From positions 984,661,637 through 984,725,636 of the forward strand of contig CM066034.1 in NCBI GenBank assembly GCA_033557465.1: 64,000 bases of DNA, written 5' to 3'. The notes under the pieces were generated by a model. That model made no database searches, was not told the DNA's origin, and saw only the letters and a program-made list of their open reading frames with translations. Below, piece by piece: positions 50,501 to 60,256 of this stretch (positions are counted from its first letter, which is position 1; each line of letters begins with the position of its first letter). Position numbers and translations under genes: made by a program. The DNA comes from Ichthyophis bannanicus. Taxonomy: Eukaryota > Chordata > Amphibia > Gymnophiona > Ichthyophiidae.

Positions 50501-52225
50501 ATGGCTCACAGAGCCAGAGGTTGCGTCAACTCTCCGGACAGTTTTTGTTTTATTTGTGGGGAATATACCGTGAAAAAGCGGCAGAGGAACATTTCTGCAT
50601 TTATTAAAAAAGTATATTTCGCCTATTTCGGTTTGAAGTTAGGCGATCAAGACAAACCGTGGGCTCCTCACAAAGTGTGCAAGACATGTGAGGAAGATCT
50701 ACGCTTATGGATGAAAGGTAAAAAACAAGCATTTCGTTTCGGAATACCTATGATGTGGCGTGGACAAAGAGACCACAGCAGTGACTGCTATTTTTGTTCT
50801 TGCATTGTGAAGGGATACAACTTAAAAAATAAGAACGTAATAAGTTACCCCAACCTTCCCTCAGCAATTAGGCCTATGCCTCATAGCAACGAAGTACCTG
50901 TGCCTGAACCACCAAAATCTTTGGATCATATTTGTGTGGACGGTTCTGATCATGATGAGACTCATCAGATGGCTTTTCCCGATGAGTCCAGTACTTCCGA
51001 GTTTGAAACTGAACCAGATCCGAAACCTGAACTTTTCTCTCAAGCTGAATTGAATGATTTAGTCCTGGATTTAGGACTCCCAAAAGATGCTGCCCAACTG
51101 CTAGGTTCTCGGCTTAAACAGAAAAATCTATTGTCACCAGGAACAACTTTTTATTGGTACCGCAACCGCGAGACACAATTTTTGAAGTATTTCAGCAAAG
51201 AGGAAGATTTGGTATTTTGCAACGATATATACGGAGTGATGGAAAAGTTTAAACTCAAGTATGATCCTGCTGAATGGCGGCTGTTCATTGATTCGTCAAA
51301 AGACAGCATAAAAGGTGTTGTTTTTCATAATGGCAACACATTCACTTCAGTTCCTATTGCTCACTCTGTTATTCTCCAAGAAAAATACGAGAATTTGGCC
51401 CTGATTCTTCAGAAGATTCGTTATGATGAGCATAAGTGGATGATTTGTGGAGACTTTAAAATTCTATCCATGCTATTAGGGCAGCAATCCGGTTTCACCA
51501 AATATCCCTGCTTCCTTTGCTTGTGGGATAGCCGGGCCCGCGACCTACACTGGGGGAAAAAAGACTGGCCAATTCGGGAGTATTTGAGACCCGGTGAGAA
51601 AAATGTTCTTCATGAGAGCTTGGTACCTCGTGATAAAATTCTATTACCACCTCTCCACATTAAGTTGGGTCTCATTAAGCAATTCATCAAGTCCCTTCCA
51701 AAAGATGGTGAGTGCTTTCGGTACTTTTGCTCAAAGTTCCCCCGACTTTCTGAAGCAAAGCTAAAGGAAGGAGTGTTTGTTGGCCCTGATATAAGGAAAC
51801 TCATTTCAGATGGAGCATTCGCTGAAACGATGTCTGAGAAGGAAAAAGAAGCCTGGGATTCCTTCAAGGATGTTGTTCTCAAATTCTTGTGGAACAGGCG
51901 GGATGAGAACTATAAGGATATTGTTGCCAGGATGCTCAATGCCTTCAAAGAACAAGGCTGTAACATGAGCCTGAAAGTCCATTTCTTGCACTCCCATGTG
52001 AACTACTTTCCCGAAAACCTGGGGGTGTACAGTGAAGAACAAGGTGAAAGGTTTCACCAGGACATCAAGGACGCAGAGAGAAGGTACCAAGGAAGATGGA
52101 ACACTATGATGGCTGATTTCTGCTGGTTGCTGCTGCGGGAAACCCCAGATGAAAAATACGCCAAGCAGCACACCAAGAGAAGCATTCGGGGGAAGAAGAA
52201 ACGGGCCCACCAGGAGATTGATTGA
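50501..52225 (+). CDS. putative transposase with CxxC motifs and a candidate D-D-E core
   Basis: 574 codons, intact. I chose ATG 50501 because its context (GTGATGG) is strong and the Cys motifs begin soon after it. An in-frame ATG at 50375 would add 42 hydrophobic, non-domain residues. The N-terminal part has C16-x2-C19, C60-x2-C63 (HKVCKTCEEDL) and C96-x2-C99-x-C101, suggesting zinc binding and DNA recognition. An acidic linker (about 140-180) follows. Candidate catalytic residues are D264 (RLFIDSSKDS), D318 (WMICGDFKIL) and E512/E513 or E516 (YSEEQGERFHQD). Between them are C337-x2-C340, LPPLHIKLGL (H386) and VHFLHSHVNYF. The spacing suggests an RNase H-fold transposase with a long insertion, as in CACTA/KDZ/hAT-type enzymes, but I recognise no named superfamily. 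The C-terminus is basic (KRSIRGKKKRAH). The catalytic role is inference. Confidence 0.8.
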   Translation: MAHRARGCVNSPDSFCFICGEYTVKKRQRNISAFIKKVYFAYFGLKLGDQDKPWAPHKVCKTCEEDLRLWMKGKKQAFRFGIPMMWRGQRDHSSDCYFCSCIVKGYNLKNKNVISYPNLPSAIRPMPHSNEVPVPEPPKSLDHICVDGSDHDETHQMAFPDESSTSEFETEPDPKPELFSQAELNDLVLDLGLPKDAAQLLGSRLKQKNLLSPGTTFYWYRNRETQFLKYFSKEEDLVFCNDIYGVMEKFKLKYDPAEWRLFIDSSKDSIKGVVFHNGNTFTSVPIAHSVILQEKYENLALILQKIRYDEHKWMICGDFKILSMLLGQQSGFTKYPCFLCLWDSRARDLHWGKKDWPIREYLRPGEKNVLHESLVPRDKILLPPLHIKLGLIKQFIKSLPKDGECFRYFCSKFPRLSEAKLKEGVFVGPDIRKLISDGAFAETMSEKEKEAWDSFKDVVLKFLWNRRDENYKDIVARMLNAFKEQGCNMSLKVHFLHSHVNYFPENLGVYSEEQGERFHQDIKDAERRYQGRWNTMMADFCWLLLRETPDEKYAKQHTKRSIRGKKKRAHQEID

Positions 52226-52287
52226 CCCAAGAATGACTTTAAAATCTAAACTGTGTTGACAAATATCGTGTTTTTACTAAACTTTGA

Positions 52288-52293
52288 AATAAA
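52288..52293 (+). terminator. polyadenylation signal of the transposase gene
   Basis: AATAAA lies 63 bp after the stop codon of the 50501-52225 ORF, within the transposon. Confidence 0.65.
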
Positions 52294-52689
52294 AATTTGC
52301 TAGTTATTACCACAGTGTCGGATCTCATTTATTAGAATTTTATTTTCACACCATCGGGTGTTTGTCTTCATGTATTGCAATGGTGCGGTTTGCGTTTTCT
52401 ATTCTTACATACATACCTGTACAACATTTTTTGCACATTTCTTTGCTTTGCTTTGTGTCTAACCTCGCTCTTATATGCTCAATGTTTGTGCACATGTATG
52501 TGGCTGTTTTAAGTGCAGACAATTTTGCTACCATCACAGTGTGTTTTGTTGACATTATTCTTATGTGCTGCCTTGTTACAATTTTCTTTATTCTTATTTG
52601 AATAACTACTAAACAATTAGTATAAAGAATTCATCCAAGAAACTTTTATCTCGATCGCACTCAATCTGAAACGTTCACCTCAAACTGCT

Positions 52690-52824
52690 AACCCAATGCA
52701 GCAAAAAATCTGTACGTGATGGAGCAAATTGGTTACCAGATTTGGATTCAACGCACCAAAAAACGTAAAAATCAATCGAAACATTAGAGGCAGTTTAAAA
52801 AAAAAATTTTTTAGTGTACCTGTG
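52690..52824 (-). repeat. right inverted end of the unassigned transposon
   Basis: Read inverted it begins CACAGGTACACTA, then an A/T run, AACTGCCTCTAATGTTTCG, GGTGCGTTGAATCCAAATC and CTCCATCACGTACAG. It pairs in order with the left end. Confidence 0.85.
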
Positions 52825-53112
52825 TAATTCTAGTGAACTACAATACATTTTTCCTTGCTCAGATAAGATAAGATTTTTGAAATTTGTAAATATTTAAATC
52901 TGTATATATGTTTAAACTATCTATATACCTATATACTCAGCATTGTAACCCTCAAATTACCATTTTTATTATATACAATTTAATGTTCACTGTAATTTCA
53001 ATTGTTTGAATAAGTTTCAATGTAATGTTCAAGTTTTGTTCTATGTAAACTGCTTTGATTTTTCTGAAAGGCGGTATATAAAACCGTTCAATAAAATAAA
53101 TAAATAAATAAA

Positions 53113-53508
53113 ATATTAAACCTCCACTGCAAAAGTTTCCTGTGTCATGGGAAGTAAATAAGGTACTGTCTGTTCTCATGAAATTTCTTTTTGAACCTTT
53201 GGAATTTGCTTTGCTCAAATTCCTTACTTGTAAAGTAAGTCACCCTGGTGGCCATTGCTACAGCCGGAAGAGTGAGTGTCCTTCAGGTTTTAGTCACATA
53301 TGAATTGTACACACAATTTCACCACCCTAAGGATATTCTTCAGATACATCCTAAGTTCTCAACTAAAGTGGTGACTCCTTTCATTCTCAAAAAGAAAATA
53401 GTTCTTCCCACTTATTATTATTTAAATATTCATGAAAAGGCCCTACAAACTTTGTACTGCGAATGCACTCTGGCTTACTGTTGTAAAGGTTTAAGCCTTT
53501 TCAAATGA
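53113..53508 (+). pseudogene. DIRS tyrosine recombinase fragment
   Basis: It reads WEVNKVLSVLMKFLFEPLEF, ALLKFLTCK and a stop. It then continues VAIATAGRVSVLQVLVTYEL, QFHHPKDILQIHPKFSTKVV and TPFILKKKIVLPTYY. It aligns with VAWDLNLVL ... ITSARRISELQAL of the good copy. The catalytic first Arg is replaced (SARR is TAGR, the first R becoming G). The C-terminal HxxR and Tyr region is missing. Confidence 0.85.
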
Positions 53509-53619
53509 CTACTCAGCTACTACTATTGATTATTTGTATAGCGCTATAAGGCATACACAGTGCTGCATGAGCACATGTAAAAGACGGTCCCTGCTCATCA
53601 GAGCTTACAATCTAGTTAA

Positions 53620-54014
53620 GACAGACAATACAACAACTGAGGATAAGGATACATCTAGGGGCATGGTAAGGAAATACATAGGAGACTAAGCGGATCAAGA
53701 TCCAAAAGCAGCTTCGAAGAGGTGAGTTTTCGGCCTGGATTTGAAAAGGGCCAGAGATGAAGCCTGACGTAAGACTCAGGTAGTTTGTTCCAAGCATAAT
53801 GAGCAGCAAGATGAAAGGATTGAAATCTGGAGTTAACAATGGAAGAGAAGGGCACAGACAGAAGTGATCCATTAGAAGAGTGGAGTTCCTGAGGAGGGGT
53901 ATAGGGAGAGATAAGAGAGGAAAGATAGTGAGGAGCAGCAGAATGAGTGCACTTATAGGTCAGTATAAGAAGTTTGAACTGGATTCGGAAATTGATAGGG
54001 AGCCCATGAAGCAA
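53620..54014 (-). pseudogene. L2-type ORF2 C-terminus (second family)
   Basis: It reads LHGLPINFRIQFKLLILTYK, APHYLSSLISPYTPPQELHS, SRFQSFHLAAHYAWNKLPES and YVRLHLWPFSNPGRKL. The HWLPI and WNxLPxS blocks are recognisable (LHGLPI and WNKLPES). Confidence 0.75.
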
Positions 54015-54418
54015 CTTGAGAAGAGGGGTTATATGAGCATATCGAGGCTGACAGAAGATTAGCCGCGCAGTTGAGTTTTGAATAGATTGAAGGTGAGAGA
54101 GATGATACAGAGGGAGCCCAGCAAGGAGGAGGTTGCAATAGTCTAGACAGGAGGTGACTAAAGAGTGGATAAGTGTCTTAGTAATGTGTTCAGAAAGGAA
54201 GCAGTGAATTTTGCCAATGTTATAGAGAAAGAAATGGCAGGTTTTAGCTATCAGTTGGATGTGTGTGGAGGAGGAGAAGGAGAGGGAGGAGTCGAAGATG
54301 ACTCCAAGATTGCAAGCCGAAGAAACAGAGTACTAAACTGTTATCCACAGAGCCTGAGAAAGGAGGAAGGGGTAGATGGGTTTAGAGTGAAAAATAAGAA
54401 GTTCTAATTTAGCCATGT

Positions 54419-54984
54419 TCATTTTCTAGCAGCGGTGAGACATTCAGGCAGTGATGTCAGCTGGGTAGGCAGAGTTCTGAGCCTGGATTGCCAGAGAGAT
54501 TTCAGGTGTAGAGAGGTAGATCTGAGAGGAGTCAGCGTAAAAACAGTACTGAAAACCATGGGAGAAAATGAGTGCATCAAGGGGACTGGATGAAGAGAGA
54601 GAAAAGGAGTGGGCCCAAGACAGACCCTTTGGCTATACCAACTGAGAGTGGGATAGCAGTAGAGGAGGCTCCAACAGAACAAACACCGAATGTATGATGG
54701 GAGAGATAGGGAGAAATAAGAAGAGAACCAGGATAGCACAGAGCCCTGAAAACCAAGCAAGGACAAGGTGTTGAGCAGGTGGTTCTGGTCAACAGTGTCA
54801 GAAGCAGCAGAAAGGTTAAGAAGGATGAAGATTGAGTAAAGGCCCTTGGATTTTGCCAGGAACAGGTTGCTAGAGACTTTGGCAAGAGCCATTTCAGTAG
54901 CATGTAAAGGACGAAAGCCAGATTGCAGTGGATCCAGAAGGGCTTGAGAGGAGAGAAAGTCAAGGCAACAGCGGTGAACTGCAC
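54419..54984 (-). pseudogene. L2-type RT fragment (second family)
   Basis: It reads FILLNLSAASDTVDQNHLLN (motif A: LDLSAAFDTVDH has become LNLSAASDTVDQ, losing the catalytic Asp), TLSLLGFQGSVLSWFSSYFS and, in a second frame, VGIAKGSVLGPLLFSLFIQS (motif B). Frameshifts separate the blocks. Not functional. Confidence 0.75.
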
Positions 54985-57030
54985 GTTCAGTAGTTTAGAA
55001 ATGAAGGGCAGGAAGGAGATAATTAGGACAGATAGGGTCTAGTGAAGGTTTCTTGAGGAGTGATGTGACTGCAGCATGCATAAAGGCTGCAGGAACAGTT
55101 GCAGTGGATAGCGATAGGTTGAGAATTTGCGAGATGAAGGGGATGACAGTGAAGGAGATAGAGCTTAGTAGTTAAGTGGGAATAGGGTCAGAGGAGCAAG
55201 TAATGAGTTTGGAGGAGGAAAGCAAAAGTGTGGTTTCCTCAGAGATCCTAGAAAAGGCAGAAAGGGTGGCAGAGGTTGAGGGGAAGAGTTGGGAATGAAC
55301 AGGGGGAAGAGGGGATGGAGCTGATCTCGTGGGGAATTGGAATGTAATTTTATGGACTTTGTCATGAAATGTTTGGGCAGAAAGGGAAGGAGGGGTCTGA
55401 GGTGGAGGCGGAGGCACCTTGAGGAGAGAGTTGAGAGTTGTAAAGAAACGGCGAGGGTCAGAGGCAAGAGAGTTAGGTGGACATAGTAGTTTTGCTTGGC
55501 AAGTGCCATGGCTGATTGGAAAGAGGTAAGCATGAATTTGAAGTGTAGAAAATCAGCAAGAGTCCAGGATTTGAGCCAAATGCGCTCAGCTGAGCAGGCA
55601 CAGGAACATAGCAGGTAGTTGAAAACAGCCAGGGCTGCGGTACAGTACGCCTCACAGGACATGGCATGGGTGGAGCGAGAGCATCCAGAGCACAAGAAAG
55701 TGCAGTTATGGGAAGCTATTGCCTTATCAAAATGACTCAGTCAACATAGTGGAGGAAAGAGGTGATGAGGCAGTAGTGGATAGAACCAATAGGTTGATAG
55801 CATGAAGATTTCTAAAGAGGATGGAGGAAACTGGGTGAGATTGAGGCAGAGAGGGTGAAGCTTAGGTGATGATCAGATAAGGGAAGAACTGAGGTATGGA
55901 AGTTTGAGAGTAAGCAATTAGAGAAGAAGACACGGTCAACGCCAGAAGGATGCTTGAGTGCATAGGGAGAGGAATAACCAGCAGAAAAAAGGAGGTGATA
56001 ACGGGGGCAGTAGAGCAAAGCTGGAGGTGGAATGAAGAGGTAAGGGAAAGGAGCTTTAAAGCGTAAGAGTCAGAGGAGTTATCAACATGAAAGTTAAAAT
56101 CCCCGAGAATAAGGGAGGGGGAAGATGAATCCAGAAAGAAGGAAAGCTACGCGTGAAAGCCAGTGAGAAAGGTAGAGGTGAACTTGTCAGGGAAGTTGAT
56201 AAATAACAGCTGTCTGGAGAGGTAATGGAGTAAAAAGGCGAATCGAGTGGACTTCAAAGGAGGGAAAGGAGTGAGACTGAGGTAGACAGAGGGGTTGAAA
56301 TTTGCAGGATTGAGGGAGTAGAAACCCAACACTACCACCACGGCCAGTGGGACGAGGCATGTGGGAGAAATGGTAACCGCCATGACAGAGGACAGCAACT
56401 GAAACTGAGTCTTCTGGGAGGAGCCAGATCTCAGAGCAAGAAGATGGAGACCGTTAGAGATAAAGAGATCATGAATAAAGGCAAGTTTATTTGATATGGA
56501 GTGTGCATTCTATAAGTTGCATGAGAAAGGGAGAAAGGAAGGGGAAAGGAGAGGGATATGAATAAGATTTGAGTAGTTGCATGAGGACCTGTCCTGGGAG
56601 TATGAGAAAAATCTAAGGGGCTAGGGTTGGGATTGATATTTCCGGACGACTAAAGGAGAAGGAGCAGAAGAGTATGGGGCAGAGAGGAGACAGCACAGCG
56701 GTAACGAGGGTCAGGTTCTTTCATAGAGAGAGGAGATGGATGAATGAGAGGAAGAAAAAGGTGATGCTCAAGAGCTGATGATAGGATAGATGACAAGATT
56801 GAGGGAGGATGGTAAAGGAGGGGATGATAAGAAGGGGGGGTTGACGTTGTTGATAGGGGCGGAGAAGATTAGGTAGTGTCAACAATAGGAAGAGAACGTG
56901 ATGTTGAGCCATAAGAAAGAGATAGAAAGGAGAGCAGAAGTCAGAAGAAATAAATGAAGGATAGGCAGGAGGAAGATATAGGGGATTAGGGAGCACCTGG
57001 GAGTAATAGTGGTCTTTATCCACCCTTTAT

Positions 57031-58574
57031 GAAGTTCAGGTAATCTGTAAAAATCCAATTAAATATCTTATCTAAAATTCATTTGATAATTGAATAAATC
57101 CAAGATGGTCTCTGTCTATTTCAAACCGCCACATGCAAAGTCATGGAGCTGGCATGGAGGTTTTGGACCCGAGCTCCTGCTCTGTTCTTAGTCTATCAAG
57201 TTTGGCTTTTAGATTTCTGGGAAGCTTAGTTTCTGGTGACTTCTAGTTCACCAAGTCATCGGGTCTCTTGTTTGCCGATTCTTCGGTGGCCGAGTCATTG
57301 GGTCTGACACGCAATTCACGTTTGCGAAGTTTGCTCTCTGATGCTTTGATAGTGCAATAGATTGTCAATAGCATAGGACAATGTTGAGATAAAATTTGGC
57401 TTTGTAATCAGTGATGCACACTCCTGAATCAGAAATTGAGTCTGATGGAAATCTTTACCACTGCTTTTATCATTGCCACTGAAGTCCTCATGCAAGAATA
57501 GACAATCACCATTATTCTGTTTTAGTCACGTCTGAGACAGGTTCATTTTTGGTTAAATTGGCCTTTTAATTGATCTTGTTTTTTTAGTTCTTTCTGAGAT
57601 GTCTTAATTTGTTCAGAAACATGGCATCTTGAAGGTTCTGTCGCCACAGGCTCTGTTAATCTCACGCATGTTCTTCAGTTTCAGTTCTCTTCACTGGCAG
57701 TCTGTTCTCCTTTTGTTTCAGTTTAGCTGCCTGTTTCTTCATAAAATAGCACCGGAAGGGCCTGTCCTACCTCTTGTGGATCATCCAAGATGGTGCAGAT
57801 GGTCATGTCGTGCTGGTCCTCAGGGCACGAGGGAGACAGAGGACTGGTGAAGCTCCTGATGATACCACAGGCATAGGACCTCATCCAGAAGCTCAGTGCT
57901 GTCTGTCTCCTTCACGAATTCCCTCTCATAGAATTTGTCGCTCGGCCATTTGGTACGAGGTGTCCTCCTCCACCACCATTGACTCGTCGTACTCGCCCGC
58001 TCTCTGTCTCCTTTCACAAATGCCCTCAGCTACCAGCAGCAGAGCGGTGCCGGGCTCAGGCGGCAGCAAGGCCTTGGCTGCTCAGGCCTACAGTATCTGG
58101 CAGCAGCCTTGGGCTCCCCAGAGCTAGCACTCCTCCTCCGCAGGATTGCTAATGCACTGTGGAGGCAGTCGCCACGGCACGCTGGGGCCAGCATCATGTG
58201 GTAGGCCTCATCTGCCTACCCTGCTGCTGGCACTCTCATAGCTGGACAGAAGCCACTGCAGGAATCGGCTCCGCAGCCTCCGGGAATATTCAACATGCCG
58301 CTCCACACCTCGCCGTGTTCAGGCCAAGATTATCACCACCAGGGACCCATGGGGCGAGGGAGCCAAGCGGTGATGCGGCCATTCACTATGAGCACCACTC
58401 CAGTACATTCAGGAGTGACAGAGCTTATATGTTAGCTGTTAGGAGCTACTGTGTTAAAAAGACTGCCTAACTGAGCCTTTGCAGTGGCAGCTCTCTGACA
58501 GAAAGGGATGGGCCTTGGCTCGCTCTGAAGCCAGGTACAAATGCCTCATTAATAGCTCTTTGTTTCCTTTGATC
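57031..58574. other. no assignable gene; GC-rich open stretch
   Basis: Frames at 57774-58127 and 58159-58470 are open but show no domain. Short near-repeats such as CCGAGTCATTGGGTCT/CCAAGTCATCGGGTCT occur at 57255-57310. Because DIRS recombinase text follows at 58575, this may be decayed DIRS sequence, but I cannot show it. Confidence 0.4.
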
Positions 58575-58800
58575 CTAAAAAGACTGGCATTGCAGTTGTG
58601 ATGAGAACCTTGGCAAACTGGCTAGCTTCATCTATACAATTCTGTTATACAAAAATCAAATATACCTCTTAGTTCCAAGGTCAAGTCTCATCAGATTAGA
58701 GCTATAGCAGCGTCAGTAGCTCTCTCAAAATCTGCTTCGATGCACAGCAGCGATATGGTCGCCTCTTTATACTTCTGCTGCCATCTGTTATGGACCTCAG
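58575..58800 (+). pseudogene. DIRS tyrosine recombinase C-terminal fragment
   Basis: It reads KTGIAVVMRTLANWLASSIQ, FCYTKIKYTS and then, in a shifted frame, KVKSHQIRAIAASVALSKSA, SMHSSDMVASLYFCCHL. It corresponds to VSKRTLSNWIAQCISFTYQ ... GHVTAHNVRAMATSMAHL of the good copy. The HxxR box is kept as HQIR; the Tyr end is lost. Confidence 0.75.
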
Positions 58801-58876
58801 TTTTTTTCCTTTAAAAATAAAAGTTTAAAATGAACACCCTACCCACCATTCTCTTATTTATCTGAAGGATATTTAG

Positions 58877-59078
58877 TAGGGTTGCCAACTGGCTCCAGAT
58901 GCGCCTGACACGCTTGATCCAGTCCTAGGTTTACCCCACTGCATGCAGGGACATGTAGTTCTGATTTTTCCATTGCACTCCATAAGAAAAGCAAGACTAC
59001 ATGCCCCTGCATGCAATGGTGTAAACCCAAGACTGGATCAAACCTGCCAGGTGCATCTGGAGCCAGTTGGCAACCCTA
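58877..59078. mobile_element. hAT-type MITE, 202 bp
   Basis: It begins TAGGGTTGCCAACTGGCTCC and ends with the exact inverse; the perfect inverted ends are 26 bp. ATATTTAG flanks both sides (58869-58876 and 59079-59086), an 8-bp target duplication as expected for hAT. Removing it restores the DIRS reading across the site. The arms are partly inverse over their whole length, so the element is a foldback. Confidence 0.96.
58941..59014. promoter_or_regulatory. paired ZNF143/STAF-like motifs inside the MITE
   Basis: AACTACATGTCCCTGCATGC (minus strand, 58941-58960) and ACTACATGCCCCTGCATGC (plus strand, 58996-59014) both resemble ACTACAATTCCCAGCATGC. They form an inverted pair within the MITE. Binding is untested. 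Confidence 0.4.
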
Positions 59079-59119
59079 ATATTTAGCCATGTTCGATGAT
59101 CTCAAGAATGCTTACACCA

Positions 59120-59707
59120 GCCTTTGACATCCTGGGCGCCAGGTTGTCATGGCGACTAGAAATTTCCTCATAACACCTGTGGTTTGTTTTCATACACCTG
59201 TTTTTTCCTGCTGTTTCTAAAAGAGAAGCTGTGCTTCCTTTCTGTACTGCACAGCTCTTAGCGGGTTTAAATAGCAGAGTGCAGATTCACTAGAAGCTGC
59301 ATGGTGCAGAGAAGGAATGGTTTTAGCAGTGACAGCAGCCTTTATCATCCTGCAGAGTCACAGGTAAAGTTAGTAGGGCTTATTGGGAGCTTGGGGGCTG
59401 ACAGAGGAGTGACACTAGTGGGGAAGAGAGAGAGACTGAATGATAAGGTGGAGGGATAAGTACCCGAGAGAGAATTGGGGGGGAGGCTCTTGCACCAGAT
59501 GAGCATTAAAGGCCTGATTTACTACGCTTTCTTTTCCCTTAGAGAATGGTGAAATGGCCTTAGTAAATCAAGCCCCAAAAGGAGCTATAGTAGATTCTCT
59601 CCAAGGTCATTCTCCCCCCCCCCCCCCCCACACTCTTCAACTTTGATGGGGACGGCAAGAGTAGGGGCTCCTATGGTTTTGGCCTGGCTTGTAGATTGAA
59701 AAAAAAA
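59120..59707. other. unknown insertion in the DIRS fragment
   Basis: It separates KNAYT from LIPVHPKY of the RT. It includes a C-run (59616-59630). I found no inverted ends or tail. Confidence 0.45.
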
Positions 59708-59980
59708 TTGTCAAGGCCTGGTTTATACGCTTATCCCTGTCCATCCAAAATACAGACAATATTTTGCTTCGTTCTGCAGACGGCCCACTATCCATTCAAA
59801 GGCCTTCCTTTTTGGTCTTGGCACCCAGGGTGTTCACCAAGTGTCTCGAGGTAGAATCAGCCCACTAGCACAAACAAGGTCTACTAAATTTTCCATGTCT
59901 TAACTCGGCTCCAGCAGCACCATCTCCGGACCTGCTAATCTCACTGGCCTTAGTCCTACATCAGTCCTGGGGATTCAAAC

Positions 59981-60256
59981 ATGAATTTCAACAAGTCTAC
60001 CCTGCTCCCAGTGCAGATGCTTACCTTCACTAGAGTGCTGCTTTACACAGTCCAAGCCAAACATTTTCTTCCACAGGACAGATTGCAACATCTTGCCCAG
60101 TCTGTTCAGAGGGTCATAGCTAGAACCTACTTGGAAATGTTGAACCATATGACCTCCACAGTGCATGTAGTTTCTTTTGCACATCTTAAGATAAGGAATC
60201 CAGAGTGGGACTTGAAATTGCAGCCCTTGTCCTCCAAAATATTTCCTTCCACATAA
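59981..60256 (+). pseudogene. DIRS RT end / RNase H start fragment
   Basis: 91 codons are open: MNFNKSTLLPVQMLTFTRVL, TVQAKHFLPQDRLQHLAQSV and YLEMLNHMTSTVHVVSFAHL. It aligns with VNLPKSQLTPTQSLEFIGAW ... LLGHMASTVHVVPYARLH of the good DIRS. The catalytic residues lie outside this piece. Confidence 0.8.

Larger units (their letters stand above)
49997..52824 (+). mobile_element. DNA transposon of unassigned superfamily, 2828 bp
   Basis: The left end is CACAGGTACACTA and the right end its exact inverse, TAGTGTACCTGTG. Similarity between the inverted ends continues inward for about 130 bp with gaps: AAACTGCCTC/AACTGCCTC, then GGTGCTGAATCC/GGTGCGTTGAATCC, then TTCCATCACGT/CTCCATCACGT. TAA lies directly outside both ends (49994-49996 and 52825-52827), a possible 3-bp target duplication. 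One intact ORF fills the middle and a polyadenylation signal follows it. It interrupts the 3' UTR of an L2-type LINE. Confidence 0.88.
49166..53112 (+). mobile_element. L2-type LINE 3' fragment carrying two insertions
   Basis: The pieces are 49166-49582 (C-terminal coding), 49880-49996 and 52828-53112 (3' UTR). The last ends TGTAAACTGCTTTGATTTTT, AGGCGGTATATAAAACCGTT and AAATAAATAAAT. A SINE and a DNA transposon separate the pieces. It was inserted into the old DIRS element. Confidence 0.8.
47760..53510 (+). mobile_element. old DIRS-type element, in pieces
   Basis: The pieces are in DIRS order on the plus strand: gag (47800-48090), RT start (48950-49165) and recombinase (53113-53508). They are interrupted by a CR1 end (48090-48480) and an L2-type LINE (49166-53112) that itself carries two insertions. 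The RT end, RNase H and inverted repeats are not found. That the pieces belong to one original copy is inference from order and strand. Confidence 0.7.
53515..57030 (-). mobile_element. L2-type LINE, second family, decayed but nearly full length
   Basis: The 3' end at about 53515 reads, on the minus strand, AGATTGTAAGCTCTGATGAG, CAGGGACCGTCTTTTACATG, TAGCGCTATACAAATAATCA and ATAGTAGTAG. The coding order on the minus strand is endonuclease scraps (about 56100-55800), linker (about 55700-55150), RT (about 54980-54420) and C-terminal domain (54014-53620). The part from 56400 to 57030 is A/G-rich without domain. Strong decay throughout. Confidence 0.75.
58840..60256 (+). mobile_element. DIRS-type RT/RNase H fragment with two insertions
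   Basis: The blocks are 58850-58876 plus 59087-59119 (SYLSEGY ... DDLKNAYT), then 59708-59860 (LIPVHPKYRQYFASFC, FLFGLGTQGVHQVS) and 59981-60256. A 202-bp MITE separates the first two, and about 590 bp of unknown DNA (59120-59707) separates the next. The text is that of RT and the start of RNase H. Confidence 0.75.

Noticed and set aside
57774..58470. possible host exons (GC-rich open frames)
   Set aside because: No domain, no convincing splice-site pair and no conserved wording; DIRS text follows directly, so decayed repeat DNA is more likely.
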